Source: JBFWYO01 sp050186335 (GTDB taxonomy: Bacteria > Pseudomonadota > Alphaproteobacteria > Bin65). Taken from it: 40,881 bases of DNA. The stretch spans positions 1 through 40,881 of the forward strand of contig JBFWYO010000042.1 in NCBI GenBank assembly GCA_050186335.1, in the 5' to 3' direction. Under the pieces are notes generated by a model. The model was not told where the DNA came from. It saw nothing but the letters and a program-made list of their open reading frames with translations, and searched no databases. The position numbers were made by a program, and so were the translations under genes. Shown here in pieces: positions 25,083-33,933 of this stretch (the first letter of the stretch is position 1; every line of letters begins with the position of its first letter).

Positions 25083-25808
25083 CTAATGCGCGCCGGGTGC
25101 CGCGGGAATCGCGCCCGGCAGAAACGTCTCGCGCCGCGGCTTGCCGACGACACCGATCCACTTCCAGAAATCCCGCGCATAGCCGGCCGGCCCGTCGAAC
25201 GCGATCGCGCCGCGCGCGAGCATCTCGGCGTGATCGGCATAGCCCATCCAGACGCGCACCAGCGAGCCGAGATCCGCGCGCACGACGAGATCCACGTCGT
25301 AACCCGGGTCCTTCAGGCACACGTCGACCTCGTCGCGCGTCAGCACCAGCCAGCCGAGGCGTATCGCGGTGCGCAGCCGCGGTACGCCTCGAAACTGGAA
25401 TTGCACCACGACGCGCCGATCCGGCAGCTGCGCGCGATCGACGCTGCGTCGCAAGCCCCACAGGGCCAGGCTGGGATCGAGTTCCTCCGGCCCGACCTTG
25501 TCGGCGGTCCATTGCTGGCCCCATTGGGCGAGAAATTCCATCATCGGCCGCATCTGCTCGCCGGATTTCGTCAGCCGGTATTCGCGGCCCGGCCCATCGG
25601 ACTTGCGCGACGAGGCGATCAGTCCGTCCGCCTCCATCTCGCGCAGGCGGCGCGCCAGCAGCGTGCGCGACATCAGCGGCACGCCGCGCTGAATGTCGCT
25701 GAAGCGCTTCGCGCCGTAGAACATTTCGCGCAGGATCAACGGCGTCCATCTGCCGAGCAGCACTTCGGACGCCATCGCGATCGGACAGAATTGATTGTAG
25801 GCAGACAT
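25083..25808 (-). CDS. HxlR-family transcriptional regulator with C-terminal SCP2-like domain
   Basis: A 241-residue regulator. The N-terminal HxlR winged helix (about 1-100) starts with NQFCPIAMASEVLLGRWTPLILREM, the hallmark in which a cysteine near the N-terminus can be redox or aldehyde sensitive. The C-terminal 130 residues resemble the sterol-carrier-like extension found in larger HxlR proteins. A GGAGGG ribosome binding site precedes ATG 25808. It is divergent from the acyl-CoA-dehydrogenase-like gene, which is its most likely target besides itself. Confidence 0.88.
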   Translation of the reverse strand: MSAYNQFCPIAMASEVLLGRWTPLILREMFYGAKRFSDIQRGVPLMSRTLLARRLREMEADGLIASSRKSDGPGREYRLTKSGEQMRPMMEFLAQWGQQWTADKVGPEELDPSLALWGLRRSVDRAQLPDRRVVVQFQFRGVPRLRTAIRLGWLVLTRDEVDVCLKDPGYDVDLVVRADLGSLVRVWMGYADHAEMLARGAIAFDGPAGYARDFWKWIGVVGKPRRETFLPGAIPAAPGAH

Positions 25809-25869
25809 GTGGCCCTCCGGTCGGGTTCAAGCGCCGCCCGCAAGGCAGGCCGGCGCTTCGTGATCGCGG

Positions 25870-25875
25870 ATTATA
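25870..25875 (-). promoter_or_regulatory. Possible -10 box for the HxlR regulator gene
   Basis: The minus strand reads TATAAT at this position, 62 bp upstream of the HxlR ATG, within the roughly 200-bp divergent intergenic region. No convincing -35 hexamer is seen 16-18 bp upstream (CTTAAA at best), so the promoter call rests on the -10 alone. Confidence 0.35.
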
Positions 25876-26005
25876 GCCTGCGGCGCCGCCAGTTTAAGTC
25901 CACTTGTTGTACTAGATATGTGCATGGCCGATGCGCGATGGTGCTCAACGCACGAAGCCGCTCGTTTGCGTGCGCGTTAACCAAATCCCCCGAGAGGAAC
26001 CCTCC

Positions 26006-27145
26006 ATGTCCATCGCAGTCATCAAGCATACGCGCCCGCCGAACTGGTCCGAAAATGCGACCGCGTGGGCCCGGAATTTCGCCGCCAACGCCGCCGAGGC
26101 CGATGCCGAAGACCGGTTCGTCGCCGCCAACTTCGCGGCACTCAAGGCCGACGGCGCATTCGCCGCCGGTGTCCCGGCAAGTCTCGGCGGCGGCGGCGCG
26201 TCGATCCGCGAACTGGCCGACATGTTGCGCATCCTGGCGCATGGTTGCGGTTCGACGGCGCTCGCCTTCGCCATGCACACGCACCCGGTCGCCACCGCCG
26301 CCTGGCGCTGGACCTACGACAAGGCGCCGGTCGAGCCGTTGCTGCGCCGCATCGCGACCGAACATTTGCAGATTGCCAGCACCGGCGGGTCGGATTGGCT
26401 GATGGGTTCCGGACGCGCGGAGAAAGTCGCCGACGGCTTCCTCATCCACGCACACAAAAGCTTCGTCAGCGGCTCGCCGAGCGCCGATCTGGCGATGACC
26501 AGCGCAGTCTACGACGACCCGCAGGCCGGGCCGACCGTGCTGCATTTCGCGATCCCGCTGAAGGCGCCCGGCGTCTCTACCGTCGCGACTTGGCAGGCGC
26601 ACGGCATGCGCGGCACCGGCTCGCACGACGTGATATTCGACGGCGTGCACATCAAGGACGCCGCCGTGTCCGGCCGCCGGCCGGCCGGCCCGTGGCACCG
26701 CCTGTTCCACATCATCTCGATGGTCGCGTTTCCGCTGATCTACTCGGTCTATCTGGGCATAGCCGAGGCCGCGCGCGAAGCGGCGATCCAGGCCGCGCAG
26801 AAGCGGCGCAACGACCCACTTGCGCAGCGGCTTGCGGGCGAGATGGAGAACGCGCTGTTCGCCGCGCGCACCGCACACGAAGCGCTGCTCGCCTGCAGCG
26901 ACGATAAGCCGGGCTTGGAGAATACCAACCGCGTGTTCCAGGCCCGCGCGCAGGTGGAGAAATCGGCGCTCGCCGTGCTCGATCGCGCGGTGACGTTGGC
27001 CGGCGGCGGCAGCTACTTCCGCCGCTCGCCGCTCGAACGCTTGTGGCGCGATATCCAGGCGGCGCGGTTCCACCCGCTGCAGGAAAACGACCAGTTGCTG
27101 CTCGCCGGGCAAATGGCGCTCGGCGTGCCGCCCAAGCAGGTCTAG
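26006..27145 (+). CDS. Acyl-CoA dehydrogenase-family flavoprotein
   Basis: The 379-residue protein has the three-part acyl-CoA dehydrogenase layout. An N-terminal helical domain carries VPASLGGGGASIRELADMLR, a beta domain carries IASTGGSDWLMG and WQAHGMRGTGSHDV, and a C-terminal helical bundle ends LERLWRDIQAARFHPLQEND. Such proteins are either true dehydrogenases or flavin-dependent monooxygenases of the DszC/hydroxylase group. I could not locate an unambiguous catalytic glutamate, so the monooxygenase-like option stays open. ATG 26006 has a GAGAGGA ribosome binding site; the longer frame from 25931 is rejected. It is divergent from hxlR. Confidence 0.85.
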   Translation: MSIAVIKHTRPPNWSENATAWARNFAANAAEADAEDRFVAANFAALKADGAFAAGVPASLGGGGASIRELADMLRILAHGCGSTALAFAMHTHPVATAAWRWTYDKAPVEPLLRRIATEHLQIASTGGSDWLMGSGRAEKVADGFLIHAHKSFVSGSPSADLAMTSAVYDDPQAGPTVLHFAIPLKAPGVSTVATWQAHGMRGTGSHDVIFDGVHIKDAAVSGRRPAGPWHRLFHIISMVAFPLIYSVYLGIAEAAREAAIQAAQKRRNDPLAQRLAGEMENALFAARTAHEALLACSDDKPGLENTNRVFQARAQVEKSALAVLDRAVTLAGGGSYFRRSPLERLWRDIQAARFHPLQENDQLLLAGQMALGVPPKQV

Positions 27146-27281
27146 ACGCGCGGTAAAGCCCAACGCGTTTCGCGCTGTTGCCGCCGCACCACAGCTCGCT
27201 AAACTTCGACGCCACCGGGCGCGCATCCCGCCGATGCGCGCCCGGCCGGCGCAGGCGAGATCGGCAACCGGCGGGCGCCCC

Positions 27282-27905
27282 ATGATGGACCTGTACACTT
27301 TCGGCACGTCGAACGGATTCCGCGCTTCGATCGCACTGGAGGAAGCCGGTGCGCCCTATCGCGCGCACCGCGTCGACGTGACCAAGGACGAACAGAAGCA
27401 AGATTGGTTTCGCGCGCTCAATCCGATCGGCGCGATTCCCGTGCTGGTCGACCCGGACGGCCCGGGCGGTGCTGCGATCACGCTCACGCAATCCTTCGCC
27501 ATCGTGCAGTACGTGGCGCAGAAATTCGGCATCCTGATGCCGCGCGAACCGCGCGCCGCCGTGCGCATGCTGGAATGGTTCATGGCGGCGGCGAGCGACA
27601 CCGGCCCGCTATACGGCATCGCGAATTTCTACGTGCGCCAGACGCCGGGCGTGCCGGCGGCGCTGCGCGACAAGTTCGAGAACCGGCTGCGCGAATATTA
27701 CGCCGATCTAGACCGGCATCTGGGCGGGCACCGGTATCTGGCCGGCGATGCCTATTCGATCGCCGATATCGCGACCATCTCGACGGTCTATCGCAACAAG
27801 CTGGTGATGCCCGAGCTGGTACCGCCGTTGCCGCACCTGGGACGCTGGTACGCCGAAGTGCTGGCGCGGCCGGCGGTGCAGCGCGGCTTCAAGGTGCCCG
27901 GCTAG
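27282..27905 (+). CDS. Glutathione S-transferase family protein (YfcG/Ure2-like)
   Basis: The 207-residue GST begins DLYTFGTSNGFRASIALEEAG, where the TxNG pattern is typical of the YfcG/Ure2-like group. It has NPIGAIPVLVD (cis-proline) and TQSFAIVQYVA in the gamma-glutamyl site, and a C-terminal helical domain with the conserved DAYSIADIA N-capping motif. Starts at 27282 or 27285 (adjacent Met codons). It follows the acyl-CoA-dehydrogenase-like gene by 136 bp. Glutathione-dependent reductase or detoxification activity is expected; substrate unknown. Confidence 0.88.
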   Translation: MMDLYTFGTSNGFRASIALEEAGAPYRAHRVDVTKDEQKQDWFRALNPIGAIPVLVDPDGPGGAAITLTQSFAIVQYVAQKFGILMPREPRAAVRMLEWFMAAASDTGPLYGIANFYVRQTPGVPAALRDKFENRLREYYADLDRHLGGHRYLAGDAYSIADIATISTVYRNKLVMPELVPPLPHLGRWYAEVLARPAVQRGFKVPG

Positions 27906-28018
27906 CCGGCCGAACGCCAGCCATGCGCGCCGCAGCGTCGGCGCATGCGCGACGAAGTAAGCCATGGCGCGGGCGCAAAATCCCGCAATAATGCGCGCGT
28001 CTCACTGCCGCTGGTTCC

Positions 28019-29269
28019 ATGACCGATACTGCCGCCGCCGCGCCGCGCGCATCCAATTTCGTCAGTTGGAGCGTCGTCGGCCTCAGCTTTCTAGCGCTCG
28101 CGCTGGTGTTCGCCAGCCGCGGCTCGCTCGGCCTGATGATGCCGATCTGGGAGAAGGATCTCGGCTGGTCGCGCTCGTTCGTATCGACCGGCGGCGCCAT
28201 TGCGCTGATCACGATGGGTCTCGCCTCGCCGGTCTTCGGCAACCTGCTCGACCGGCACGGGTCGCGGCTGGTGTATGCGGGCGGGCTGCTGCTGATAGGG
28301 CTCGGGGTGTGTGCGGTGGCGCTGACCGGGTCGCCGGCCGCGTTCATCGTCCTGTTTGGCATCGTCGGCGGGTTCGGCAACGGCGCGATCAACATGTCGA
28401 GCGCATCGGCCACGCTGGCGCGCCTGTTCACCGCCAAGCGCGGCCTGGCGACCGGCATCGGCCTGGCCGGCGGCTCGGGCGGGCAGCTGATCGTCCTGCC
28501 GGTGCTGGCGGCGCTGCTGACCGCGTTCACCTGGCGCGAGGCGTATCTGTTCTACGGCATCGCGATCCTGGTGCTCGCGCTCGTCGCCTATGTCCTGCTG
28601 GGCAAGGTGCCGAAGCCGGTCTCGACCGCGCGCGCGGGACATGTGTCGACTTCGGACCCGCTGTCGAAGCGGCTCCGGTTCCTGGTGCACAACAACGTAT
28701 TCCTGCTTTTGTTCGGCGCGTTCTTCCTATGCGGGCTGACGACGTCGGGCGTCGTCGACGTGCATTACCTAGCCTATGCGAGCTGGTGCGGCTTCCCGGC
28801 GGTCGATTCGTCGATCGGTTACGGCGTCATGGGTGTCGGCAACATGCTCGGGCTGTTCCTGTTCGGCTACCTGGCCGACCGCATGAACACGGCGCGGCTA
28901 CTTGCGGCGCTGTTTTTCGTACGCGCCTTGTCGTTCCTGGCGCTGATGCAGGTGACCGGCGACCTGCCGCTGCTGTTCGTCTTCTCCGCCGTGTTCGGCT
29001 TGTTGAACTACGCGACGCTGCCGCTGGTCGCAACCATCGTCGCGCACCGTGTCGGCATCGGCATCATGGGGCTGTCGATGGGTCTGCTGCTCGGCGCCCA
29101 TTCGCTCGGCGGCGCGCTCGGCGCATTCCTCGGCGGTTTTCTGTTCGACCAGTTCGCGCGCTACGACGTGACCTGGTGGCTCGCGCTGGCGTTGGCGGCC
29201 CTGGCGGGCGTGCTGGCCCTGCTGGTCGGCAACGTCAAGCCGCGGATACCGTCGCCGCGGCCGGCCTGA
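28019..29269 (+). CDS. Major facilitator superfamily transporter (second in window)
   Basis: A 416-residue polytopic protein with about twelve transmembrane segments. The loop after segment 2 reads GNLLDRHGSRLV, and a glycine-rich segment (GIGLAGGSGGQLIVLPVLA) resembles monocarboxylate/oxalate-formate-type MFS carriers. The central loop carries KPVSTARAGHVSTSD. The ATG at 28019 is the first Met in the frame. Its stop ends one base before the convergent epmB stop. Uptake or efflux of an organic acid is plausible, given the neighbours, but not shown. Confidence 0.88.
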   Translation: MTDTAAAAPRASNFVSWSVVGLSFLALALVFASRGSLGLMMPIWEKDLGWSRSFVSTGGAIALITMGLASPVFGNLLDRHGSRLVYAGGLLLIGLGVCAVALTGSPAAFIVLFGIVGGFGNGAINMSSASATLARLFTAKRGLATGIGLAGGSGGQLIVLPVLAALLTAFTWREAYLFYGIAILVLALVAYVLLGKVPKPVSTARAGHVSTSDPLSKRLRFLVHNNVFLLLFGAFFLCGLTTSGVVDVHYLAYASWCGFPAVDSSIGYGVMGVGNMLGLFLFGYLADRMNTARLLAALFFVRALSFLALMQVTGDLPLLFVFSAVFGLLNYATLPLVATIVAHRVGIGIMGLSMGLLLGAHSLGGALGAFLGGFLFDQFARYDVTWWLALALAALAGVLALLVGNVKPRIPSPRPA

Positions 29270-29270
29270 G

Positions 29271-30305
29271 TCACCGCGCCAACGCGTGCGCGTTGCCCTG
29301 CCAATCCTCGACCGTCTCGCTGCCCAGGTAATTCGGCCCGATCGGCGATTTGCCGTGACCGCCGGGAATATCGAGCACATACGAGGGCTGACACAGGCCG
29401 GAGACGCGCCCGCGCAATGACCGCATCAGTTCCTGTCCGCGCGCGATCGGCACCTCGAAATGCGACGTGCCGGGCGCGGCGTCGAGCTGGTGCAAATAAT
29501 ACGGCTTTACCCGGTTGGCGACGAGCGCGCGCAGCAATTGCTCCAGCGCGGCCGGGTCGTCGTTGACGCCTTTCAGCAGGACCGACTGGCCGAGCATCGG
29601 AATGCCGGCCGCGACGATGCGCCGGATCGCGGTGCGCGCCGGGGCGGTCAGCTCGTTGGCGTGATTGGCGTGCAGCACGACGAACAACGCCTTCGACGTA
29701 TCGAGCGCCGACAACAGTTCCTCGCCGATCCGCTCCGGGTCGACCGCCGGCACGCGCGAATGAATGCGGATCACCGCGACATGCGCGATCGCTTCGAGGC
29801 GCGCGATGATGTACTTCAGACGCCGCGGCGAGAGGATCAACGGATCGCCGCCGGACAGGATGACCTCCCAGATCTCCGGACGGGCGCGGATATAGTTGAT
29901 GGCGGCATCCAACTCGGCCGCGGTCAATGCCTCGCCGCCTGGACCGACCGATTCGCGCCGGAAGCAGAACCGGCAATAGACCGGACAGGTATGAATGGGC
30001 TTGAGCAGGACGCGGTCCGGGTAGCGGTGCACGATGCCCTTGAGCGGGGCAAACTTCCGGTCGCCGATCGGATCGGCGCGCTCGTGCGGCTGGGTGTTCA
30101 ACTCGGCCGCGGTCGGCACGAACTGGCGGATCAGCGGGTCGGCAGCTGCAGCGGGGTCCATCGCATCGAGCATGGCCGGCGTAATGGCGACGGCATAGCG
30201 CGCGGCGACCCGTTCGAGTTCGGCGCGGGCCGCCTCGGGCGCCAGGGCTGCGTCGATCAACTCGTCGGTCGTGCGCAGGTGGCGCCGCGCGATCGTTCCA
30301 TCCAT
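29271..30305 (-). CDS. epmB: EF-P lysine 2,3-aminomutase, radical SAM
   Basis: The 344-residue protein is close to the usual EpmB length. The radical-SAM cluster motif is CPVYCRFCFR (C107, C111, C114), then LSGGDPL and the KamA-family block NELTAPARTAIRRI, with a C-terminal tail GHGKSPIGPNY that in this family contributes the PLP/lysine region. EpmB turns (S)-alpha-lysine into (R)-beta-lysine for attachment to elongation factor P. It starts one base after the epmA stop with a strong AGGAGA ribosome binding site. The pairing with epmA argues against a fermentative KamA role. The efp gene is not in the window. Confidence 0.93.
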   Translation of the reverse strand: MDGTIARRHLRTTDELIDAALAPEAARAELERVAARYAVAITPAMLDAMDPAAAADPLIRQFVPTAAELNTQPHERADPIGDRKFAPLKGIVHRYPDRVLLKPIHTCPVYCRFCFRRESVGPGGEALTAAELDAAINYIRARPEIWEVILSGGDPLILSPRRLKYIIARLEAIAHVAVIRIHSRVPAVDPERIGEELLSALDTSKALFVVLHANHANELTAPARTAIRRIVAAGIPMLGQSVLLKGVNDDPAALEQLLRALVANRVKPYYLHQLDAAPGTSHFEVPIARGQELMRSLRGRVSGLCQPSYVLDIPGGHGKSPIGPNYLGSETVEDWQGNAHALAR

Positions 30306-30306
30306 C

Positions 30307-31368
30307 TCAATCTCCTTCGGGCGCCGCAACCGGCGCCCACAGCACGTCTTCGATATGTTCGGCCCCGGCGAGCAGCATGACAAGCCTGTCGAAGCCGAGC
30401 GCGATGCCCGATGCCGGCGGCATGGTCGCGAGCGCGGCGAGAAAATCCTCGTCGATCGGATACCGTTCGCCGTAGAGCGACTGCTTGAGCGCCTGGTCGC
30501 GCTCGAACCGGCGCCGCTGTTCGGCGACATCGGTCAACTCGCCGAACGCATTGGCCAGCTCCAGGCCGCACACGTAAAGCTCAAAGCGTTCGGCCACACG
30601 CGGGTCGCCGGCCTTGACGCGCGCCAAGGCGGCCATGCCGAGCGGATAATCGTACAGCAAGGTCGGCCGGCCGATGCCGAGCTTGGGTTCGATCTGTTCG
30701 AGGAAGACGCGAAAGAACAGATCCTCCCAGCGGTCGCCCGGGCGCGGTGCGATGCCGAGCGGCCGCGCCGCGGCGGCCAGAAGATCGAGCGACGGCGCGG
30801 CCGGATCGGGAGCGGTCGCCAAGATGTCGATGCCGGCATCGCGCGCGAAGGCGGCGGCGACGCTCAGGCGTTCGAAGCGCTGCTCCGGGTCGGCGTTGGC
30901 GCCGCCCCATCGCAGGTTGGAGACGCCGGCTTCGCGTGCCGCGGCGCGCAGCATCTGCTCGCAATCCGTCATCAATGCGTCGAGATCCGCGCCCGCGCGA
31001 TACCATTCCAGCATGGTGAATTCCGGATGATGGGTCGGCGAGCGCTCGCCGTTGCGGAACGTGCGGGCCAGCTGGAAGATGCGCGGCACGCCCGCCGCCA
31101 GCAGCTTCTTCATGGCGAATTCCGGCGAGCTGTGCAGATACATGATGTCGGGCGACGGCCGGCCCGGGCGCCGCATCCCGGTTGCGAAGGCCTGCAGATG
31201 CGGTTCCATGCCGGGCGAGATCTGCAACGCTGGGGTCTCGACTTCGACGAAGTCCTGCTGCTCGAAATAGGTTCTGACCGCGCGCGCCGCAGCCGCACGG
31301 AGGACGAGGTTCGGTCGGCGGGCGGCCAGGCGATGCGGCCGCCACCAGGGTTCTACTTTACGGGACAT
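30307..31368 (-). CDS. epmA: EF-P lysyltransferase (lysyl-tRNA synthetase-like EpmA/GenX)
   Basis: A 353-residue stand-alone class II aminoacyl-tRNA-synthetase catalytic core without the tRNA anticodon-binding domain. Motif 2 is recognised in FRNGERSPTHHPEFTMLEWY and motif 3 in GIALGFDRLVMLLAG. EpmA ligates beta-lysine made by EpmB to a conserved lysine of EF-P, helping ribosomes through polyproline stretches. It is directly followed by epmB, a classic functional pair. Slightly longer than the E. coli protein at the N-terminus. Confidence 0.94.
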   Translation of the reverse strand: MSRKVEPWWRPHRLAARRPNLVLRAAAARAVRTYFEQQDFVEVETPALQISPGMEPHLQAFATGMRRPGRPSPDIMYLHSSPEFAMKKLLAAGVPRIFQLARTFRNGERSPTHHPEFTMLEWYRAGADLDALMTDCEQMLRAAAREAGVSNLRWGGANADPEQRFERLSVAAAFARDAGIDILATAPDPAAPSLDLLAAAARPLGIAPRPGDRWEDLFFRVFLEQIEPKLGIGRPTLLYDYPLGMAALARVKAGDPRVAERFELYVCGLELANAFGELTDVAEQRRRFERDQALKQSLYGERYPIDEDFLAALATMPPASGIALGFDRLVMLLAGAEHIEDVLWAPVAAPEGD

Positions 31369-31442
31369 GCGCGCGGTCCGGCTCGGCGCGGTCCGGCGGG
31401 GGCCGGGGCGCGGCGAGGTAATGGCGGATGCCGCGGGCTACG

Positions 31443-32183
31443 TCAATCGGCGACCGGAACCCGGGCATACTGGATGCGCGGGCCCTTGATGTCGCTGATT
31501 TCGCGCAACAGCTTGGTGCGGATCGCCAGGGCAAAATCATTGAAGCCGCGCGCCACGACCAGGAACGATCCCGGGCCGCCGATGACGTGATCGGCATAGT
31601 ATTTGTCGAGATCGCGTTCCGGCGGGCCGCCCCAGCGCTGCGGCCGATCGTTGATGACCGGCAGCCCGTTGATGACGACACCGGCCTTGAGCGCGTCGGC
31701 GCGCGCCGATTCGATGTCGCGCCCATTGTTGTTGCGCCCGTCGCCGGAAATGTCGATCACGCGCCGGCCGCTCTTATGCGGGCTTTCGGCGAATCGCTTC
31801 ATGGAGAAATCTATGGCCGCGCTGATCGACGTCCAGCGCTCAGTCGAAACCGGGATCTCGCCGACGCGCGATGCGAAAACCTGCGCGCTGGCGGCGTCGT
31901 GAATCACGTGCCAGTCGGCGACCGTGCGTTGGAACTGTTCGCCGGCCCATTCGATGTAAGTTATGGCGATCTTTCGCCGGGCGCCCGAAGTTATGGCCCG
32001 GATGATTTCGCCGTCGACCAGGGCTTGCAGATAGCCCTGCCGTTGCAGCTTGGCTTCTTCCTCGTCGATGCTGCCGGATACGTCGATCGCCAGGATCAGT
32101 TCGAGATCGACCTCTTCGCTGCGGGCGAGCGACGACGCGGCGAACAGGCAAACGCACAGCATTGCGGTGAGCAGGCGACGCAT
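31443..32183 (-). CDS. Secreted DUF1194 protein with von Willebrand A-like fold
   Basis: The 246-residue protein has a signal peptide (MRRLLTAMLCVCLFAASSLA) and a vWA-like domain. The metal-site motif is DVSGS (D34-S36-S38), and the family block ISGDGRNNNGR follows mid-protein. ATG 32183 has a GGAGGT ribosome binding site immediately upstream, preferred over the frame's first start at 32204. Located upstream of epmA on the same strand with a 74-bp gap, so co-transcription is possible. The function of DUF1194 is not known to me; adhesion or protein-protein interaction in the periplasm is the generic expectation. Confidence 0.88.
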   Translation of the reverse strand: MRRLLTAMLCVCLFAASSLARSEEVDLELILAIDVSGSIDEEEAKLQRQGYLQALVDGEIIRAITSGARRKIAITYIEWAGEQFQRTVADWHVIHDAASAQVFASRVGEIPVSTERWTSISAAIDFSMKRFAESPHKSGRRVIDISGDGRNNNGRDIESARADALKAGVVINGLPVINDRPQRWGGPPERDLDKYYADHVIGGPGSFLVVARGFNDFALAIRTKLLREISDIKGPRIQYARVPVAD

Positions 32184-32301
32184 CGGGACCTCCGAGAAAT
32201 TCAACCCGGATGCTTCGACTGTAGCGGACTAGGTCGGCGACAACAATGCACGTGGGCCGCCGGACGGACCCGCGGCACCGGCCTAATTCGCCAGGATCTG
32301 G

Positions 32302-32670
32302 CTAAATATCGGCCGATCCGTCGGCGGCCGCGGCAAGCGCCGCGGTCAGTGCCGCGATGTGTACCGTCAGACCACGCGTGTCGGCGCCGCCCGGCCCCGG
32401 GGGCGACGACACTGCCTCGGCACACGCCTGCTCCAGCCGAGCCGCCGCATCGCTGATCGCCGGGTGGCCAAACATGCCGCCCAGTCCGGCCAGTCGATGC
32501 GCGATGTCCTGGATAGCATCGATGGATTCCCGTCGTCGGACCGCGTCCGCAGCCGCGGCGGCATGCCAAAGCCGTTGTAGTTCCGACGTATCGTTAGCAA
32601 TACGCGCATCAAAACGGGCGCGCAGCGCGTGGCGGGCAGATTGCTTCGAAATATCGTCGCGATCTTTCAT
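32302..32670 (-). CDS. Hpt (histidine phosphotransfer) domain protein
   Basis: A 122-residue helical protein. The segment IAHRLAGLGGMFG (H58) matches the HxLxGxxxxxG phosphotransfer site of Hpt domains, and a DAAARLEQA helix follows. It probably relays phosphoryl groups between receivers and histidine kinases. ATG 32670 is favoured because GGAGAA lies just upstream. It is the last of four same-strand signalling genes; no histidine kinase is present in the window, so the partner kinase is encoded elsewhere or is a hybrid. Confidence 0.82.
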   Translation of the reverse strand: MKDRDDISKQSARHALRARFDARIANDTSELQRLWHAAAAADAVRRRESIDAIQDIAHRLAGLGGMFGHPAISDAAARLEQACAEAVSSPPGPGGADTRGLTVHIAALTAALAAAADGSADI

Positions 32671-32802
32671 GATGATTCTCCGGGGCGAGCCTCCGACCAA
32701 GCCGCAGGCACAAGCGCGTCGACCCAGATCACCATAGCCGGAACCGCGGCGCCAGGCCTTAACCTCCGATGACAGGGTTAAGAACTTGCCAGAGCTCGCG
32801 GC

Positions 32803-33213
32803 CTAAGCCCGCCACGCCAACGGCGCCGGCCGCGGAGGCGCCGCACCACGATCCACAAGGCCGGTGACCGCCTCGATCAAATGTGCCTCATCGAACGGTT
32901 TCCACAGCACGTCGTCGGCGCCCAACTCGAGCGCGGTCGCGAGATAGTCGCGTTTGACCACGCGCCCGCCGCCCGAAATCGCGAGCACACGCACGCGCGG
33001 ATCGACCTTCTTCAGCGCGACGACGACTTCGAGCCCATCCATGTTGGGCATGATGATGTCGGTGATGACGAGCGGCGGCCGCCGGTCGATGAACGTGCGC
33101 AGGCCCTCGCGTCCGTCCGGCGCTTCCATGACGTTGAATCCGTGCTCTTCCAACGCCAGGCGCAGGAGGTCGCGGATCAGCGGCTCGTCGTCGATGACGA
33201 GAACATTCTTCAT
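32803..33213 (-). CDS. Single-domain response regulator (CheY-like)
   Basis: This 136-residue stand-alone receiver has all the functional residues: acidic pair D8-D9, phospho-acceptor D52 (ITDIIMPNMDG), Ser80 (ISGG) and Lys105 (WKPF). There is no output domain; a Pro/Ala-rich tail follows. Located between the Hpt gene and the CtrA-like gene (24-bp gap to the latter), which suggests a phosphorelay CtrA-like/receiver/Hpt module similar in logic to DivK-ChpT-type circuits. That analogy is inference. Confidence 0.92.
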   Translation of the reverse strand: MKNVLVIDDEPLIRDLLRLALEEHGFNVMEAPDGREGLRTFIDRRPPLVITDIIMPNMDGLEVVVALKKVDPRVRVLAISGGGRVVKRDYLATALELGADDVLWKPFDEAHLIEAVTGLVDRGAAPPRPAPLAWRA

Positions 33214-33237
33214 AGCGGTTCTCCTGTTGACTGGCTG

Positions 33238-33933
33238 CTAGGCGGCGAGAGCCATCGCGGTCGGTTCACGCAGCGCATAGCCGCGGCCCCATTCGGTTTG
33301 GATGTAATTTTCGCCGCCCGACGCGCGCGTGAGTTTCTTGCGCAGGCTGCACATGAACACGTCGATGGTGTTCGATTCCGGACCCTCGTCCGCGCCGTAG
33401 ATCTGGTCGAGGATGACCTCCTTGGTCATCAAAGCGCCCTTGCGCAGGCACAGGGTTTCGAGAATGGCGAACTCCTTGCCAGTCAGGTGCAACGGATTGC
33501 CATCGACCGTCACCGAGCGGTTGCTGAGATGCACGTCCAGGCGACCGATCCGCACCACGGAGTGCGAATAGCCGTTGGCACGCCGCACGATGGCGTGAAC
33601 GCGGGCGCGAAGCTCCGCCATGCCGAACGGTTTGGTCAGGAAGTCGTCGGCGCCGAGCCCGAGCGCTTTGACTTTCTCGCCGACATCGACGACATCGGAG
33701 AGCATCAGAATCGGCGGGCACTGCTTGCGGCGGCGCAATTGGCGCAGCACCTCCATGCCGTCGATGTCGCGCAGGTGCGCATCCAACAGCACGATGTCGT
33801 AGCGATACAGATCGGCCATCTCCATGCCTTCCTCGCCGGTCATGGCGATATCGCAGCTCGAGCCCTCGCCGCGCAGCATCATGAGGATACTCTTGGCCAC
33901 GGAATCCTGGGTTTCGATCAATAGGACGCGCAT
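33238..33933 (-). CDS. CtrA-like response regulator with degenerate receiver
   Basis: The 231-residue protein aligns by eye with CtrA along its whole length: MRVLLIE start, YDIVLLD, KALGLGADDFLTKPF, then an OmpR-type winged helix with HLTGKEFAILE, TKEVILDQIYG and YIQTEWGRGYALREP. The phospho-acceptor D51 and K101 remain, but the acidic pair that binds magnesium (D8-D9 in CtrA) is T8-Q9. Phosphorylation is therefore doubtful, and the protein may be constitutive or differently controlled. ATG 33933 has an AAAGGAAA ribosome binding site. CtrA is a cell-cycle and motility regulator confined to Alphaproteobacteria; this is probably a divergent paralogue. Confidence 0.88.
   Translation of the reverse strand: MRVLLIETQDSVAKSILMMLRGEGSSCDIAMTGEEGMEMADLYRYDIVLLDAHLRDIDGMEVLRQLRRRKQCPPILMLSDVVDVGEKVKALGLGADDFLTKPFGMAELRARVHAIVRRANGYSHSVVRIGRLDVHLSNRSVTVDGNPLHLTGKEFAILETLCLRKGALMTKEVILDQIYGADEGPESNTIDVFMCSLRKKLTRASGGENYIQTEWGRGYALREPTAMALAA

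Noticed and set aside
23872..25830. 652-codon open frame on the minus strand
   Set aside because: It crosses livK antisense and the HxlR gene in another frame; both real genes have full family motifs.
29271..30305. Catabolic lysine 2,3-aminomutase (KamA) for lysine fermentation
   Set aside because: The shorter length and the immediate pairing with epmA indicate EpmB of the EF-P modification pathway.
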